64,000 nt of DNA from the NCBI RefSeq assembly GCF_008297975.1, contig NZ_VLNY01000002.1, positions 620,001 through 684,000 on the forward strand. The letters are read 5' to 3'. The position numbers and the translations under genes were made by a program. The stretch comes from Antrihabitans cavernicola. GTDB lineage: Bacteria; Actinomycetota; Actinomycetes; Mycobacteriales; Mycobacteriaceae. Below the pieces are notes generated by a model. It saw only the letters and a program-made list of their open reading frames with translations. It made no database searches and was not told the DNA's origin. Below, one piece after another: positions 47,997-60,700 of this stretch (position 1 is its first letter; each line of letters opens with the position of its first letter).

Positions 47997-48018
47997 GACT
48001 CAACGGTAGACGCCTGCC

Positions 48019-48072
48019 TTCGCAAACATCGCAATTTTGCGAAGATCGCAACGCAAAAATAGGCATTTGCGA
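48019..48072. promoter_or_regulatory. Candidate PrpR operator array (TTGCGA/TCGCAA boxes)
   Basis: In the prpR-prpD gap a perfect inverted repeat CTTCGCAAA-N9-TTTGCGAAG occupies 48019-48045 and a second overlapping one, TTGCGA-AGA-TCGCAA, occupies 48038-48052. A further TTGCGA is at 48067-48072. The half-site resembles the TTTGCAAA-type PrpR/RamB sites reported for mycobacteria and corynebacteria, with a C/G change. Five half-sites in 54 bp. Confidence 0.7.
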
Positions 48073-48131
48073 GGTCTTTTTCCTCCTGGGAGTTGTGCGT
48101 AGCGTGCGAAGTAACTGCTTCAGGAGGACGA

Positions 48132-49655
48132 ATGAAAACCCATGTAGTGCGGACACGACGATCGGCCGAGGACTTTCCCGTCAGCGAGCACCTGGCCTGG
48201 AAGATCGCGGAAGTCGCTACCGATGCCGTCGAGGTCTCCCCGGATACGGCAGACATGATCGTGAACCGCATCATCGACAACGCCTCCGTTGCAGCTGCGT
48301 CGCTCGTTCGCAAACCGGTCGCCAGCGCGCGGCAGCAGGCGATCGCGCATCCGTACAACCCTGGGTCGACTGTGTTCGGACTCCCCGTCGGGCAGCGATT
48401 CTCGCCGGAGTGGGCGGCGTGGGCGAACGGTGTCGCCGTTCGTGAACTCGACTTCCACGACACGTTCCTCGCCGCGGAGTACTCGCACCCCGGTGACAAC
48501 GTTCCGCCGATCCTCGCCGTCGCTCAGCACGCCGGTCGTAGCGGCGCGGACCTGATCCGCGGGCTGGCAACGGGTTACGAGATCCAGATCGACCTGGTGC
48601 GGGCGATATGTCTGCACGAGCACAAGATCGACCACGTCGCCCACCTCGGCCCGTCTGCCGCGGCCGGGATCGGAACGCTGCTCGGCCTCGATGCCGACAC
48701 GGTGTACCAGGCGATCGGTCAGGCGTTGCACACGACGACGGCGACGCGGCAGTCCCGGAAGGGTGCGATCTCCAGCTGGAAGGCGTATGCGCCGGCTTTC
48801 GCCGGAAAGATGGCCGTCGAGGCTGTCGACCGTGCGATGCGCGGTGAGGGTGCGCCATCGCCGATCTGGGAAGGCGAGGACGGCGTCATTTCTTGGCTGC
48901 TCGGCGGACCGAACGCGGAATACAGTGTGCCGCTGCCAGGCCCGGGCGAGGCAAAGCGCGCGATCCTCGACAGCTACACAAAGGAGCACTCCGCGGAGTA
49001 CCAAAGCCAGGCGCCGATCGATCTGGCGCGCCGGATGCGCGACCGCATCGGCGATCTGGAGCAGATCGCGTCGATCGTGCTGCACACCAGCCACCACACT
49101 CACTACGTGATCGGTACGGGCTCCAACGATCCGCAGAAGTTCGATCCGCATGCTTCGCGCGAGACGCTCGACCACTCGGTCATGTACATCTTCGCGGTCG
49201 CGCTGCAGGACGGAACCTGGCATCACCAGCACTCGTACGCACCGGAGCGGGCGCAACGTCCAGACACTGTCGAGCTGTGGAACAAGATCTCGACCGTCGA
49301 GGACCCCGAGTGGACTCGCCGCTACCACGCGACCGATCCGGCGGAGAAGGCTTTCGGCGCCAAGGCAGTCGTGACGCTGAGGAGCGGCGAAACGATCGTC
49401 GACGAGTTGGCTATCGCCGACGCACACCCGTTGGGTGCCAGGCCGTTCGGACGCGAGCAGTACATCGCGAAGTTCCGCACTCTCGCCGAGGGAGTGATCG
49501 AGCCTGCCGAGCAGGATCGTTTCCTCGCGGCGGCCGAGCGCACCGCAGAACTGCGCGCAGGCGAGCTGGACCAGCTCAGTTTCAGCGTCTCCGATGCGGT
49601 GCTCGCCGCGCCGAGCGTCCCGAACGGCATATTCGACGCTGGCAGGACCGCCTGA
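48132..49655 (+). CDS. prpD: 2-methylcitrate dehydratase
   Basis: 507 aa from ATG 48132 (CAGGAGGACGA upstream). Dehydrates 2-methylcitrate to cis-2-methylaconitate in the methylcitrate cycle. MmgE/PrpD family signatures: [30 protein letters not shown] (~100-129), [39 protein letters not shown] (~213), and [24 protein letters not shown]. Its TGA shares one base with the ATG of prpB, so translation is coupled. Confidence 0.96.
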   Translation: MKTHVVRTRRSAEDFPVSEHLAWKIAEVATDAVEVSPDTADMIVNRIIDNASVAAASLVRKPVASARQQAIAHPYNPGSTVFGLPVGQRFSPEWAAWANGVAVRELDFHDTFLAAEYSHPGDNVPPILAVAQHAGRSGADLIRGLATGYEIQIDLVRAICLHEHKIDHVAHLGPSAAAGIGTLLGLDADTVYQAIGQALHTTTATRQSRKGAISSWKAYAPAFAGKMAVEAVDRAMRGEGAPSPIWEGEDGVISWLLGGPNAEYSVPLPGPGEAKRAILDSYTKEHSAEYQSQAPIDLARRMRDRIGDLEQIASIVLHTSHHTHYVIGTGSNDPQKFDPHASRETLDHSVMYIFAVALQDGTWHHQHSYAPERAQRPDTVELWNKISTVEDPEWTRRYHATDPAEKAFGAKAVVTLRSGETIVDELAIADAHPLGARPFGREQYIAKFRTLAEGVIEPAEQDRFLAAAERTAELRAGELDQLSFSVSDAVLAAPSVPNGIFDAGRTA

Positions 49656-50566
49656 TGTCGCGCGTCATCTCGGCGCCGTCCGCCCCCGCGGAGAAGCGAA
49701 TCGCCTTCCGGAAGGGGTTGGCGTCCGGCAAGATTCAACGCCTGCCCGGTGCCTTCTCTCCGCTGGTCGCGATGCAGGTCCAGCAGCTGGGATTCGAGGG
49801 TGTGTACGTATCGGGTGCGGTGCTGTCCGCTGATCTCGGCTTGCCGGACATCGGTCTGACGACGCTCACCGAGGTCGCAGGGCGGGGCCAGCAGATCGCC
49901 CGCGTCATCGACCTGCCGACTCTCATCGACGCCGACACCGGTTTCGGTGAGCCGATGAGTGCGGCGCGCACCGTAACCGTGCTCGAGGACGCGGGTATCG
50001 CCGGCGCGCACTTCGAGGATCAGGTCAACCCGAAGCGCTGTGGGCACCTCGACGGCAAGGCCGTGGTGCCGACGGGGGAGATGGTGCAGCGCATCCGCGC
50101 GGCTGTCTCGGCCCGGCGGGATCCGAACTTCGTGATCTGCGCTCGCACCGATGCTCGGGCTCTCGAAGGGCTGGACGCGGCAATCGATCGCGCGAAGGCG
50201 TACATCGATGCCGGCGCGGACATGATCTTCACCGAAGCGCTTGCGGACGAGGCAGAGTTCGAGAAGTTCCGGGCATGCGTGGCAGTTCCGTTGTTGGCCA
50301 ACATGACCGAGTTCGGCAAGTCCGAACTGTTGTCGGCGCAGACGCTCGAGAATCTCGGCTACAACGTGGTCATCTACCCGGTCACGACACTGCGTATCGC
50401 GATGCAGGCCGTCGAGAACGGTCTGCGCACCATCGCCGAAACCGGCACGCAGGAAAGCCTTCTCGACACCATGCAGCATCGGGCACGGCTCTACGAATTG
50501 CTGCAGTACGAGAACTACAACGAGTTCGACACAGGCATCTTCAACTTCACGGTCGCGGAGTCATGA
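49655..50566 (+). CDS. prpB: 2-methylisocitrate lyase
   Basis: 303 aa, cleaving 2-methylisocitrate to pyruvate and succinate. Active-site signature PKRCGHLDGKAVVP (Cys ~122) and the Mg-binding IDADTGFGEPMSAARTVTVLEDAGIAGAHFEDQ (~88-120). Starts at ATG 49655 overlapping the prpD stop; its own stop overlaps the prpC start. Longer upstream in-frame reading lies inside prpD. Complete. Confidence 0.96.
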   Translation: MSRVISAPSAPAEKRIAFRKGLASGKIQRLPGAFSPLVAMQVQQLGFEGVYVSGAVLSADLGLPDIGLTTLTEVAGRGQQIARVIDLPTLIDADTGFGEPMSAARTVTVLEDAGIAGAHFEDQVNPKRCGHLDGKAVVPTGEMVQRIRAAVSARRDPNFVICARTDARALEGLDAAIDRAKAYIDAGADMIFTEALADEAEFEKFRACVAVPLLANMTEFGKSELLSAQTLENLGYNVVIYPVTTLRIAMQAVENGLRTIAETGTQESLLDTMQHRARLYELLQYENYNEFDTGIFNFTVAES

Positions 50567-51714
50567 TGAGTGAGATCAAGAAGGGCTTGGCCGGAGTCGT
50601 GGTCGACACGACGGCGATCTCCAAGGTTGTGCCCGAAACCAATTCGTTGACCTATCGCGGGTATGCCGTGCAGGACCTCGCGGCGTCGTGCACCTTCGAG
50701 GAGGTCGCCTACCTGCTCTGGTACGGCGAACTGCCGGATCCGGGACAGCTGCAACTGTTGACGCAGCGTGAGCGCGCGCAGCGGCGAGCCGATCGATCGC
50801 TGCTGTCACTGGTGGAGAAGCTGCCGGAGAACTGCCATCCGATGGATGTGGTTCGCACCGCCATCAGCTACCTGGGCGCGGAGGACCCGCAGGAGGACGA
50901 CAGCGCTCAGTCGGCGAATCTCGCGAAAGCGCTCCGGATGACGGCAGTCCTACCCACCGTCATTGCTGCCGATATGCGACGGCGTCGTGGATTGGATCCC
51001 ATTGCGCCACAATCCGATCTGGGATTCGCAGAGAACTTCCTGAACATGTGCTTCGGTGAAATCCCCGATGCGCGGATCGTCGAGGCGTTCCAGTCATCGC
51101 TGATCTTGTACGCAGAGCACAGCTTCAACGCGTCGACGTTCACTGCGCGGGTGGTCACCTCGACCCTGTCGGACATGTACAGCGCCGTCACCGCCGCGAT
51201 CGGTGCCCTGAAGGGACCGTTGCACGGTGGCGCGAACGAGGCCGTCATGCACGACATGCTCGAGATCGGTGAACCGACCGAGGCGGCGGAGTGGATGCGG
51301 CGCAAGCTGGCGGCCAAGGACAAGGTGATGGGTTTCGGCCACCGCGTTTACAAGAACGGCGACTCGCGGGTACCGACGATGCGTGCCGCGTTCGCGGACG
51401 TGGCAGCGGTCGCCGGCGGTGAGAAGTGGATCGAGATGTACGACATTCTCGAGTCGACGATGGTGGAGGCCACCGGAATCAAGCCGAACCTCGATTTCCC
51501 GACTGGACCCACCTACTACCTGATGGGCTTCGACATCGAGATGTTCACGCCGATCTTCGTGATGAGTCGCATCACCGGGTGGACCGCTCACATCATCGAA
51601 CAGGCCGGATCGAACGCGCTGATCCGTCCGTTGAGCGAGTACACAGGGGTTCCGCAACGGGAAATCCAGGGCTCATCTTTGCTTGAACGTGACTTTTCCG
51701 CGACCGTTTCGTAA
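50563..51714 (+). CDS. prpC: 2-methylcitrate synthase
   Basis: 383 aa from ATG 50563 (a second ATG at 50566). Condenses propionyl-CoA with oxaloacetate. Citrate synthase motifs: GPLHGGANEAVMHDML (catalytic His ~223), VMGFGHRVYKNGDSRVPTM (His ~261) and LDFPTGPTYYLMGF (Asp ~312). Overlaps the prpB stop by 4 bp. Could also act on acetyl-CoA, but context supports methylcitrate. Confidence 0.96.
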   Translation: MMSEIKKGLAGVVVDTTAISKVVPETNSLTYRGYAVQDLAASCTFEEVAYLLWYGELPDPGQLQLLTQRERAQRRADRSLLSLVEKLPENCHPMDVVRTAISYLGAEDPQEDDSAQSANLAKALRMTAVLPTVIAADMRRRRGLDPIAPQSDLGFAENFLNMCFGEIPDARIVEAFQSSLILYAEHSFNASTFTARVVTSTLSDMYSAVTAAIGALKGPLHGGANEAVMHDMLEIGEPTEAAEWMRRKLAAKDKVMGFGHRVYKNGDSRVPTMRAAFADVAAVAGGEKWIEMYDILESTMVEATGIKPNLDFPTGPTYYLMGFDIEMFTPIFVMSRITGWTAHIIEQAGSNALIRPLSEYTGVPQREIQGSSLLERDFSATVS

Positions 51715-51744
51715 CATTTGGGAGACTTTGTCTCCTACCGAACG

Positions 51745-52395
51745 GTGATCCGCGCAGTGTCCGGTACCCATCGCAAGAAGCCTGCGGCCTGGAAACTCCA
51801 GGCCACGGTGACTTTGGCGACCGTTTTCGCTGTTGTCGCCGGGATCGGGATCGTGCTCGGACAGCCGGAGCAGGAACAGCGGCCGGAGAGTTCCGCGGTG
51901 TCGTCGAAGCTGACAACGTCCACCGCCACGACGACCTCGGCTGCACCGACGACCACCGTGGCCCCACTACCACCGCCACCACCGACCAGCGAGGCCCCGC
52001 CGCCGCCCCCGCCCCTGCCGCCGATCCTGCGCGAGCTCTGCTCCACAGTCCTCAAAGGTGCGCAGCCGCACGTTGCGATGGCCGGAAACATGCTGAGGGA
52101 AAAGTTCGGCATCGTCGATGTCGGTGGCGCCGAAGGTCGTTACGGCGCCGACGATCACAGCACCGGTATGGCGCTCGACTTCATGATCAGCGACTCGTCG
52201 CTCGGTGACGCACTTGCCAACTACGTTCTGAACAATCAGGGCTGGCTCAACGTCAATTACGTGATCTGGCAGCAGCGATACAACGACGGCAGCGGCTGGT
52301 CGTTCATGGAGGACCGGGGCAGCCCGACTCAGAATCACTACGACCACGTTCACGTGTCGTTCAACCAGGGCGGACCGCTCGATCTCACCTGCTAG
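51745..52395 (+). CDS. Secreted M15-like peptidase-fold protein
   Basis: About 216 aa from GTG 51745; GTG 51757 is an alternative, and a TTG at 51718 overlies the prpC end. A single hydrophobic segment (residues ~22-42, VTLATVFAVVAGIGIVL) anchors or exports it. A Thr/Ser/Pro-rich stalk with poly-Pro runs follows (to ~95), then a ~110-residue domain: AEGRYGADDHSTGMALDFMI and NHYDHVHVSFN at the end. The HxxGxALDF ... HYDHVHV set of His and Asp matches the zinc site of M15/VanY-like carboxypeptidases, so cell-wall hydrolysis is likely but unproven. Confidence 0.78.
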   Translation: MIRAVSGTHRKKPAAWKLQATVTLATVFAVVAGIGIVLGQPEQEQRPESSAVSSKLTTSTATTTSAAPTTTVAPLPPPPPTSEAPPPPPPLPPILRELCSTVLKGAQPHVAMAGNMLREKFGIVDVGGAEGRYGADDHSTGMALDFMISDSSLGDALANYVLNNQGWLNVNYVIWQQRYNDGSGWSFMEDRGSPTQNHYDHVHVSFNQGGPLDLTC

Positions 52396-52404
52396 TGCGC
52401 TACG

Positions 52405-52454
52405 CGCAGGTGAGCGTTTAGTTGGTGCAGAGACCAATCAAACGCTCACCTGCG
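52405..52454. terminator. Large bidirectional terminator between the M15-like gene and metE
   Basis: A 50-bp palindrome: outer arms CGCAGGTGAGCGTTT / AAACGCTCACCTGCG (15 bp perfect) and inner TTGGT / GACCAA-type pairing. It lies between two convergent genes (stops at 52395 and 52467). Confidence 0.85.
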
Positions 52455-52466
52455 ACGAAGTCGCAG

Positions 52467-54737
52467 CTACAGGGAAGTGCGGACCTGCGCCGCTGCTTCG
52501 ACCAGATTCTTCAGCGATGCCTCCACTTCGGCAGTGCCGCGGGTCTTGAGACCGCAGTCCGGATTGACCCAGAGTCGCTCGACCGGAACGGCTTCCAGTG
52601 CTGATCGCAACGACGCCACGATCTCCTCGACGCTCGGCACTCGGGGGGAATGGATGTCGTAGACACCCGGCCCCACACCGAGATCGAAGCCGACGGCATT
52701 GAGGTCGTCGAGAACCTCCATGTGCGAGCGCGCCGCCTCGATCGAGGTGACATCGGCATCCAAGCCTGCGATCGCACCGATCACCTCACCGAACTCGGAG
52801 TAGCAGAGGTGGGTGTGAATCTGCGTCGTCTCGTCGACTCCCGCCGTGGACAGGCGGAACGCACCGACGGCCCAGTCCAGGTACGCCGGCTTGTCCGCGG
52901 AACGCAGCGGCAGCAACTCGCGCAGTGCAGGCTCGTCGACCTGCACGATGCCGACGCCGGCTGCCTGTAGATCCACAGTCTCGTCCCGAATCGCCAGTGC
53001 CACTTGACGAGCGCTGTCGGCAAGAGGCTGATCGTCGCGAACGAACGACCACGCAAGGATCGTGACCGGACCGGTCAGCATGCCCTTGACAGGCTTGGAC
53101 GTCAGCGACTGCGCGTAGGTGATCCACTCGACGGTCATCGGATGCTGCCTCACGACATCACCGAACAGGATCGGCGGCCGTACGCACCGCGAACCGTACG
53201 ATTGGACCCAGCCGTTGGCGGTGGCGAAGAATCCGTCCAGTTGCTCGGCGAAGTACTGCACCATGTCGTTGCGCTCCGGCTCGCCGTGCACCAGCACGTC
53301 GATGCCCAGCTTCTCCTGCAGCGCAATCACATCGGCGATCTCGGCCTGCATGCGTCGCACGTACTCGGCCTGGTCGATCTCGCCCTTGCGCAGCGCGGCC
53401 CGCGCGATGCGGATCTGCGAGGTCTGCGGATAGGAACCGATGGTGGTCGTCGGCAACGACGGCAGACCCAAGCGTTCGGCCTGGAGTGCGCGACGGTCAG
53501 CTGCCGGGGTGCGGGTGGCAGCGTCCGGTCCCAGCGCTGCCAGACGGTTACGTACTGCGTCGTTGTGCAAACGAGGATCGGATGCGCGGGTCTGCAACGC
53601 TGCACGCGACGCGGCCAGCGTGTCCGACACCGATTCCGGTCCCGCGTTCAATGCGGCGGCGAGAGTAACCACCTCGCCGACCTTTTCGGAACCGAAGGCC
53701 AACCAGGATCGCAGCCGATCGTCGAGCTCGGTCTCGGCGACGAGCGTGTAGGGAACGTGCAGCAGCGAGCACGACGTGGACACCGCGATCGAGCCTGCAC
53801 TACCCAATAGGGTGCCGAGCGTGGCCAGCGAAGCATCCAGATCGGTGCGCCAGATGTTGCGGCCGTCGACGACGCCGGCGACGATCAGCTTGTCGGCCAT
53901 CGCCGGAATCGACGCCAACGCGTCGGAGTCCTTGCCAGCGACCAGATCGACTGCGACGGCATCGATCTCGGTTGCCGCCAGCACGGGGAGCGCGGCGCCC
54001 AGCTCGCCGAAGTAGGACGCGACGAGCATGGCCGGACGGTCCGTAGTGCCAGCAAGGGTGCGGTAGGTGCGGTCGACAGCGGCAAGGATCGCGTCGTCCA
54101 GGTCGCCGACCAGTGCCGGCTCGTCTATCTGAACCCATTGCGCACCTGCTGCTTTCAGCTGGGCGAGCAGGTCGACGTAGAGCGGCACTATCTCGTCGAG
54201 ACGATCCAGCAGTGCACCCGAACCGTCGACCGGCTTGGACAGCAGCAAGAACGTGACCGGACCGACCAACACCGGGCGGGCTGGAAGATCGAGCGCCAGC
54301 GCCTCGTTCAGCTCCGCCAGTACCTTCGCCGGGTTCAACGAGAACGTCGTGTTCGGCGAGATCTCGGGTACCAGGTAGTGGTAGTTGGTATCGAACCACT
54401 TCGTCATTTCCAGCGGGGCAGCGATGTCGTTGCCACGCGCGGCGGCGAAGTAGCGATCCAGATCGTCTGTGATCGCGTCGAACCGTGCGGGCAAGGCGCC
54501 CAACAGAACTGCGGTGTCGAGCACGTGGTCGTAGTACGAGAACGTATTGACGGGAATCGAATCGAGCCCGGCGTCGCGCAGCTCACCGAACTGCTGCTCG
54601 CGCAGCGTACGGGCGGCGGCGGCAAGAGCGGCGGCGTCTATACGACCAGCCCAGTACGACTCGACGGCCTTCTTGAGTTCGCGGCGAGGCCCGATTCGCG
54701 GTGTGCCGAGGACGGTGGCGGTAAAGCGAGTACTCAT
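52467..54737 (-). CDS. metE: Cobalamin-independent methionine synthase
   Basis: 756 aa from ATG 54737 (a longer frame to 54812 is rejected: homologues begin [29 protein letters not shown]). Transfers a methyl group from methyltetrahydrofolate triglutamate to homocysteine. Two similar TIM barrels; the C-terminal zinc ligands are in [15 protein letters not shown] (His/Cys ~636-640) and [12 protein letters not shown] (Cys ~721). The 5' region contains a cobalamin riboswitch, so vitamin B12 should switch it off in favour of a MetH-type enzyme elsewhere. Confidence 0.97.
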   Translation of the reverse strand: MSTRFTATVLGTPRIGPRRELKKAVESYWAGRIDAAALAAAARTLREQQFGELRDAGLDSIPVNTFSYYDHVLDTAVLLGALPARFDAITDDLDRYFAAARGNDIAAPLEMTKWFDTNYHYLVPEISPNTTFSLNPAKVLAELNEALALDLPARPVLVGPVTFLLLSKPVDGSGALLDRLDEIVPLYVDLLAQLKAAGAQWVQIDEPALVGDLDDAILAAVDRTYRTLAGTTDRPAMLVASYFGELGAALPVLAATEIDAVAVDLVAGKDSDALASIPAMADKLIVAGVVDGRNIWRTDLDASLATLGTLLGSAGSIAVSTSCSLLHVPYTLVAETELDDRLRSWLAFGSEKVGEVVTLAAALNAGPESVSDTLAASRAALQTRASDPRLHNDAVRNRLAALGPDAATRTPAADRRALQAERLGLPSLPTTTIGSYPQTSQIRIARAALRKGEIDQAEYVRRMQAEIADVIALQEKLGIDVLVHGEPERNDMVQYFAEQLDGFFATANGWVQSYGSRCVRPPILFGDVVRQHPMTVEWITYAQSLTSKPVKGMLTGPVTILAWSFVRDDQPLADSARQVALAIRDETVDLQAAGVGIVQVDEPALRELLPLRSADKPAYLDWAVGAFRLSTAGVDETTQIHTHLCYSEFGEVIGAIAGLDADVTSIEAARSHMEVLDDLNAVGFDLGVGPGVYDIHSPRVPSVEEIVASLRSALEAVPVERLWVNPDCGLKTRGTAEVEASLKNLVEAAAQVRTSL

Positions 54738-54879
54738 GATCTTCTCCGATGGAATTGCACGGGTGATCACCACCGCACGAACGACACGCACCCACCGGAG
54801 CCCACGACACATCGACCAGCACCGAAAGGTCGCATCGCCCAGTCCACGAGGCGGTGACCGCTGAATACGGCGTATCCAG

Positions 54880-55095
54880 CGCAGTCGGCAGGTATTCGGA
54901 CTCGCGGGCGCTCGGCGAAAGGGCCGAACCTACTGGCCGTCGCTTCCCAGGTGGCAACACCCAGTGCGTATGACGGCGGTCGTTCCTGCTTACCGCTGCG
55001 GGACAGTCCCGGATTTTCACCGGGTTCCCTCTCACGCGGCCGCGGCAAACACCGCGATCGCGCTTCGACACCGGGGATGGTCTTCGGGGCTCCTC
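54880..55095 (-). ncRNA. Cobalamin (B12) riboswitch of metE
   Basis: Read on the minus strand, the region upstream of metE contains the conserved core GGGAACCCGGTGAAAATCCGGGACTG then TCCCGCAGCGGTAAGCAGGAACGACCGCC, and later CACTGG ... TGGGAAG, ending with the B12 box AGTCCGAATACCTGCC at 54887-54902. These are the canonical AdoCbl riboswitch elements in order. The 5' boundary is approximate. About 140 nt separate the box from the metE ATG. The remainder of the 470-bp gap up to the oxidoreductase gene at 55208 contains its RBS (AGGAGAATTCG). Confidence 0.93.
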
Positions 55096-55207
55096 GTGAC
55101 CACACCGGCGAACCAGCTGCACCCCGAAGTATAGGGCCGCCAAGGCCTGGGTTGCCTACAGCCAATGGCGGTACCGTCACAGGAGACCGCCGAGGCAGGA
55201 GAATTCG

Positions 55208-57484
<2,277 letters not shown>

Positions 57485-57709
57485 AGTGCTCATTTTTCGA
57501 CGAGATGGCGACACTGCCGACCCGTTCGGTGTGTGGGTCGGCGAGGTTGCGGGACGCTCACCGGTAACCGGGCTGCACAGTGAGTATCGCGGCAGGTAGA
57601 GCCGCACCTTCGCCGTTACCAGGCAGTCCGCTGCGAAGATGGCTGCGAAGGTCCGAGAATGTGGGGATCAGCCGTAACGGGAGGACACCGTGACCGGTAC
57701 GTTGAGTCA

Positions 57710-60700
57710 ATGTTCTCCAAAGTCTTGGTTGCTAATCGTGGCGAGATCGCCATTCGTGCGTTTCGCGCCGCCTATGAGCTGGGCGCTGGAACGGTTGCCG
57801 TCTTTCCGTACGAGGACAGAAACTCTGTTCATCGTTTGAAGGCTGATGAGAGTTATCAGATCGGTGAGGAGGGGCATCCGGTCCGGGCGTATCTCACGGT
57901 CGAGGAGATCGTGGCCGCGGCAAAGAAGTCGGGTGCGGACGCTGTGTACCCGGGATACGGGTTCCTGTCGGAGAATCCGGACCTTGCGGCGGCGTGCAAG
58001 AAGGCGGGTCTGACGTTCGTCGGGCCGTCGGCGGAGATTCTCGAGCTCACCGGCAACAAGGCGCGAGCGATCGCCGCTGCCAAGGCTGCGGGCTTGCCGG
58101 TGTTGGCGTCGTCGGAGCCCTCGGCCGATATCGAGGAACTGATCGAGGCGTCGAAGACGATGCATTTCCCGTTGTTCGTCAAGGCGGTCGCGGGTGGTGG
58201 TGGTCGCGGCATGCGCCGGGTTGCCGAGCCGGAACTGTTGCGGGAATCGATCGAAGCCGCAGCGCGGGAGGCGGAATCCGCGTTCGGTGATCCGACGGTG
58301 TTCCTCGAGCAGGCTGTCGTCGATCCGCGCCATATCGAGGTCCAGATCCTGGCCGATCAACACGGCAACGTGATCCACCTCTTCGAGCGTGACTGCTCGG
58401 TACAGCGCCGCCATCAGAAGGTGATCGAGTTGGCGCCGGCCCCGAACCTGCCGGAAGACTTGCGGGCCAAGATCTGTGCGGACGCCGTCGCGTTCGCCAA
58501 ACAGATCGGCTACACGTGTGCGGGCACGGTGGAGTTCCTCCTCGACAAACGCGGTCAGCATGTGTTCATCGAGATGAATCCGCGAATCCAGGTGGAGCAC
58601 ACGGTCACCGAGGAAGTCACCGATGTCGATCTGGTGCAGTCACAGCTACGGATTGCCTCCGGCGAATCCCTCGACGATCTCGGATTGTCTCAAGAGACGA
58701 TCGTGTTGCGCGGTGCTGCCCTGCAGTGCCGCATCACCACCGAGGATCCCGCGAACGGGTTCCGACCCGATACCGGTCGCATCACCGCGTACCGCACCCC
58801 CGGTGGTGCGGGTGTTCGCCTCGACGGCGGATCCAGCCTCGGTGCCGAAGTCGGTGCGTATTTCGACTCGATGCTGGTCAAGCTGACCTGCCGCGGCCGG
58901 GATTTCCCGACCGCGGTCGCGCGGGCGCGGCGGGCGGTCACCGAGTTTCGTATCCGTGGTGTGTCGACGAACATTCCGTTCCTGCAGGCGGTACTCGACG
59001 ATCCGGACTTCCGGGAGGGTCGGGTCACGACCTCGTTCATCGAGGAACGCCCGCAGCTGCTGACGATGCGCAGTTCCGCCGACCGCGGCACCAAGATCCT
59101 GACCTATTTGGCGGACGTGACGGTGAACAAGCCGCACGGTGAGCGGCCGTCGACGGTGTACCCGCACGACAAGCTGCCCGATATCGATCTGACTGTCGCC
59201 CCACCGGACGGCTCCCGGCAACGTCTGCTCACACTCGGACCCGACGGGTTCGCTGCTGCGTTGCGCGAGCAGAAGGCGCTCGCCGTCACCGACACCACCT
59301 TCCGTGATGCGCATCAGTCGTTGTTGGCAACACGGGTGCGGACCACCGGGCTGTTGGGTGTTGCCGGGCATGTTGCGCGGTTGACGCCGGAATTGTTGTC
59401 GATCGAAGCGTGGGGTGGCGCAACTTACGATGTGGCACTGCGGTTCCTGCACGAAGATCCGTGGGAACGCCTCGCCGCGCTGCGCGAAGCCGTCCCCAAC
59501 ATCTGTCTGCAGATGTTGCTGCGTGGCCGCAACACCGTCGGGTACACGCCCTATCCCGACGACGTGGCACGCGCGTTCGTCACCGAAGCCACCGACACCG
59601 GTGTCGACATCTTCCGCATCTTCGATGCCCTGAACAACGTCGATCAGATGCGGCCCGCGATCGACGCTGTCCGTGAAACCGGGACGGCGTTGGCCGAAGT
59701 CGCGATGAGTTACACCGGTGACCTCGCCAACCCGGCCGAGCAGCTCTACACCCTCGACTACTACCTGCGCCTTGCGGAGCAGATCGTCGACGCCGGCGCG
59801 CACGTGCTTGCGATCAAGGACATGGCCGGGTTGCTGCGGGCGCCCGCGGCCACGACATTGGTGACCGCGTTGCGGAAGAACTTCGACCTTCCGGTCCACG
59901 TGCACACCCACGACACCCCGGGCGGCCAGTTGGCCACGTATCTCGCGGCGTGGCAGGCGGGTGCGGATGCGGTCGACGGTGCCAGTGCGGCGATGGCGGG
60001 CACGACGAGTCAGCCCGCGCTCTCGGCAATCGTTGCCGCAGCAGCACATACCGAACGCGACACCGGTCTCGATCTGCAGAACGTGTGCGACCTCGAACCG
60101 TACTGGGAGGCGCTGCGCAAGGTCTACAAACCGTTCGAGTCCGGGCTGCCCGCACCCACCGGCCGCGTCTACACCCACGAAATCCCGGGTGGGCAGCTGT
60201 CGAACCTGCGGCAACAGGCCATCGCCTTGGGTCTGGGTGATCGGTTCGAGGAAGTCGAAGCGAAATACGCCGCCGCGGACCGCCTGCTCGGCAGGTTGGT
60301 GAAGGTGACACCATCGTCGAAGGTGGTCGGCGACCTTGCATTGGCGCTGGTCGGTACCGGTGTCGATGTGCAGGCGTTCGCCGCCGACCCCGGCAGCTAC
60401 GACATCCCCGATTCGGTGATCGGGTTTCTCCGTGGCGATCTCGGCACCCCGGCCGGTGGCTGGCCCGAGCCGTTCCGCACCCGTGCACTCGAAGGCCGCG
60501 GTGCCACCAAGCCCGTCACGGCGTTGACCCCGGCCGACGAAACCGGCCTGGCCGGGACATCGCTGCAGCGGCAGGCAACGCTGAACCGTCTGCTGTTCCC
60601 CGGTCCGACAAAGGAATTCGAGGCGCACCGCGAACAATACGGCGACACCTCCGGGCTCTCGGCGAACCAGTTCTTCTACGGACTGCGCCGCGGCGACGAA

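Noticed and set aside
45928-48156. Long open frame (about 740 codons) overlapping prpR and the lipoprotein gene in another frame
   Set aside because: Low-complexity Arg-rich translation, no family match, and it overlaps recognisable genes on both strands.
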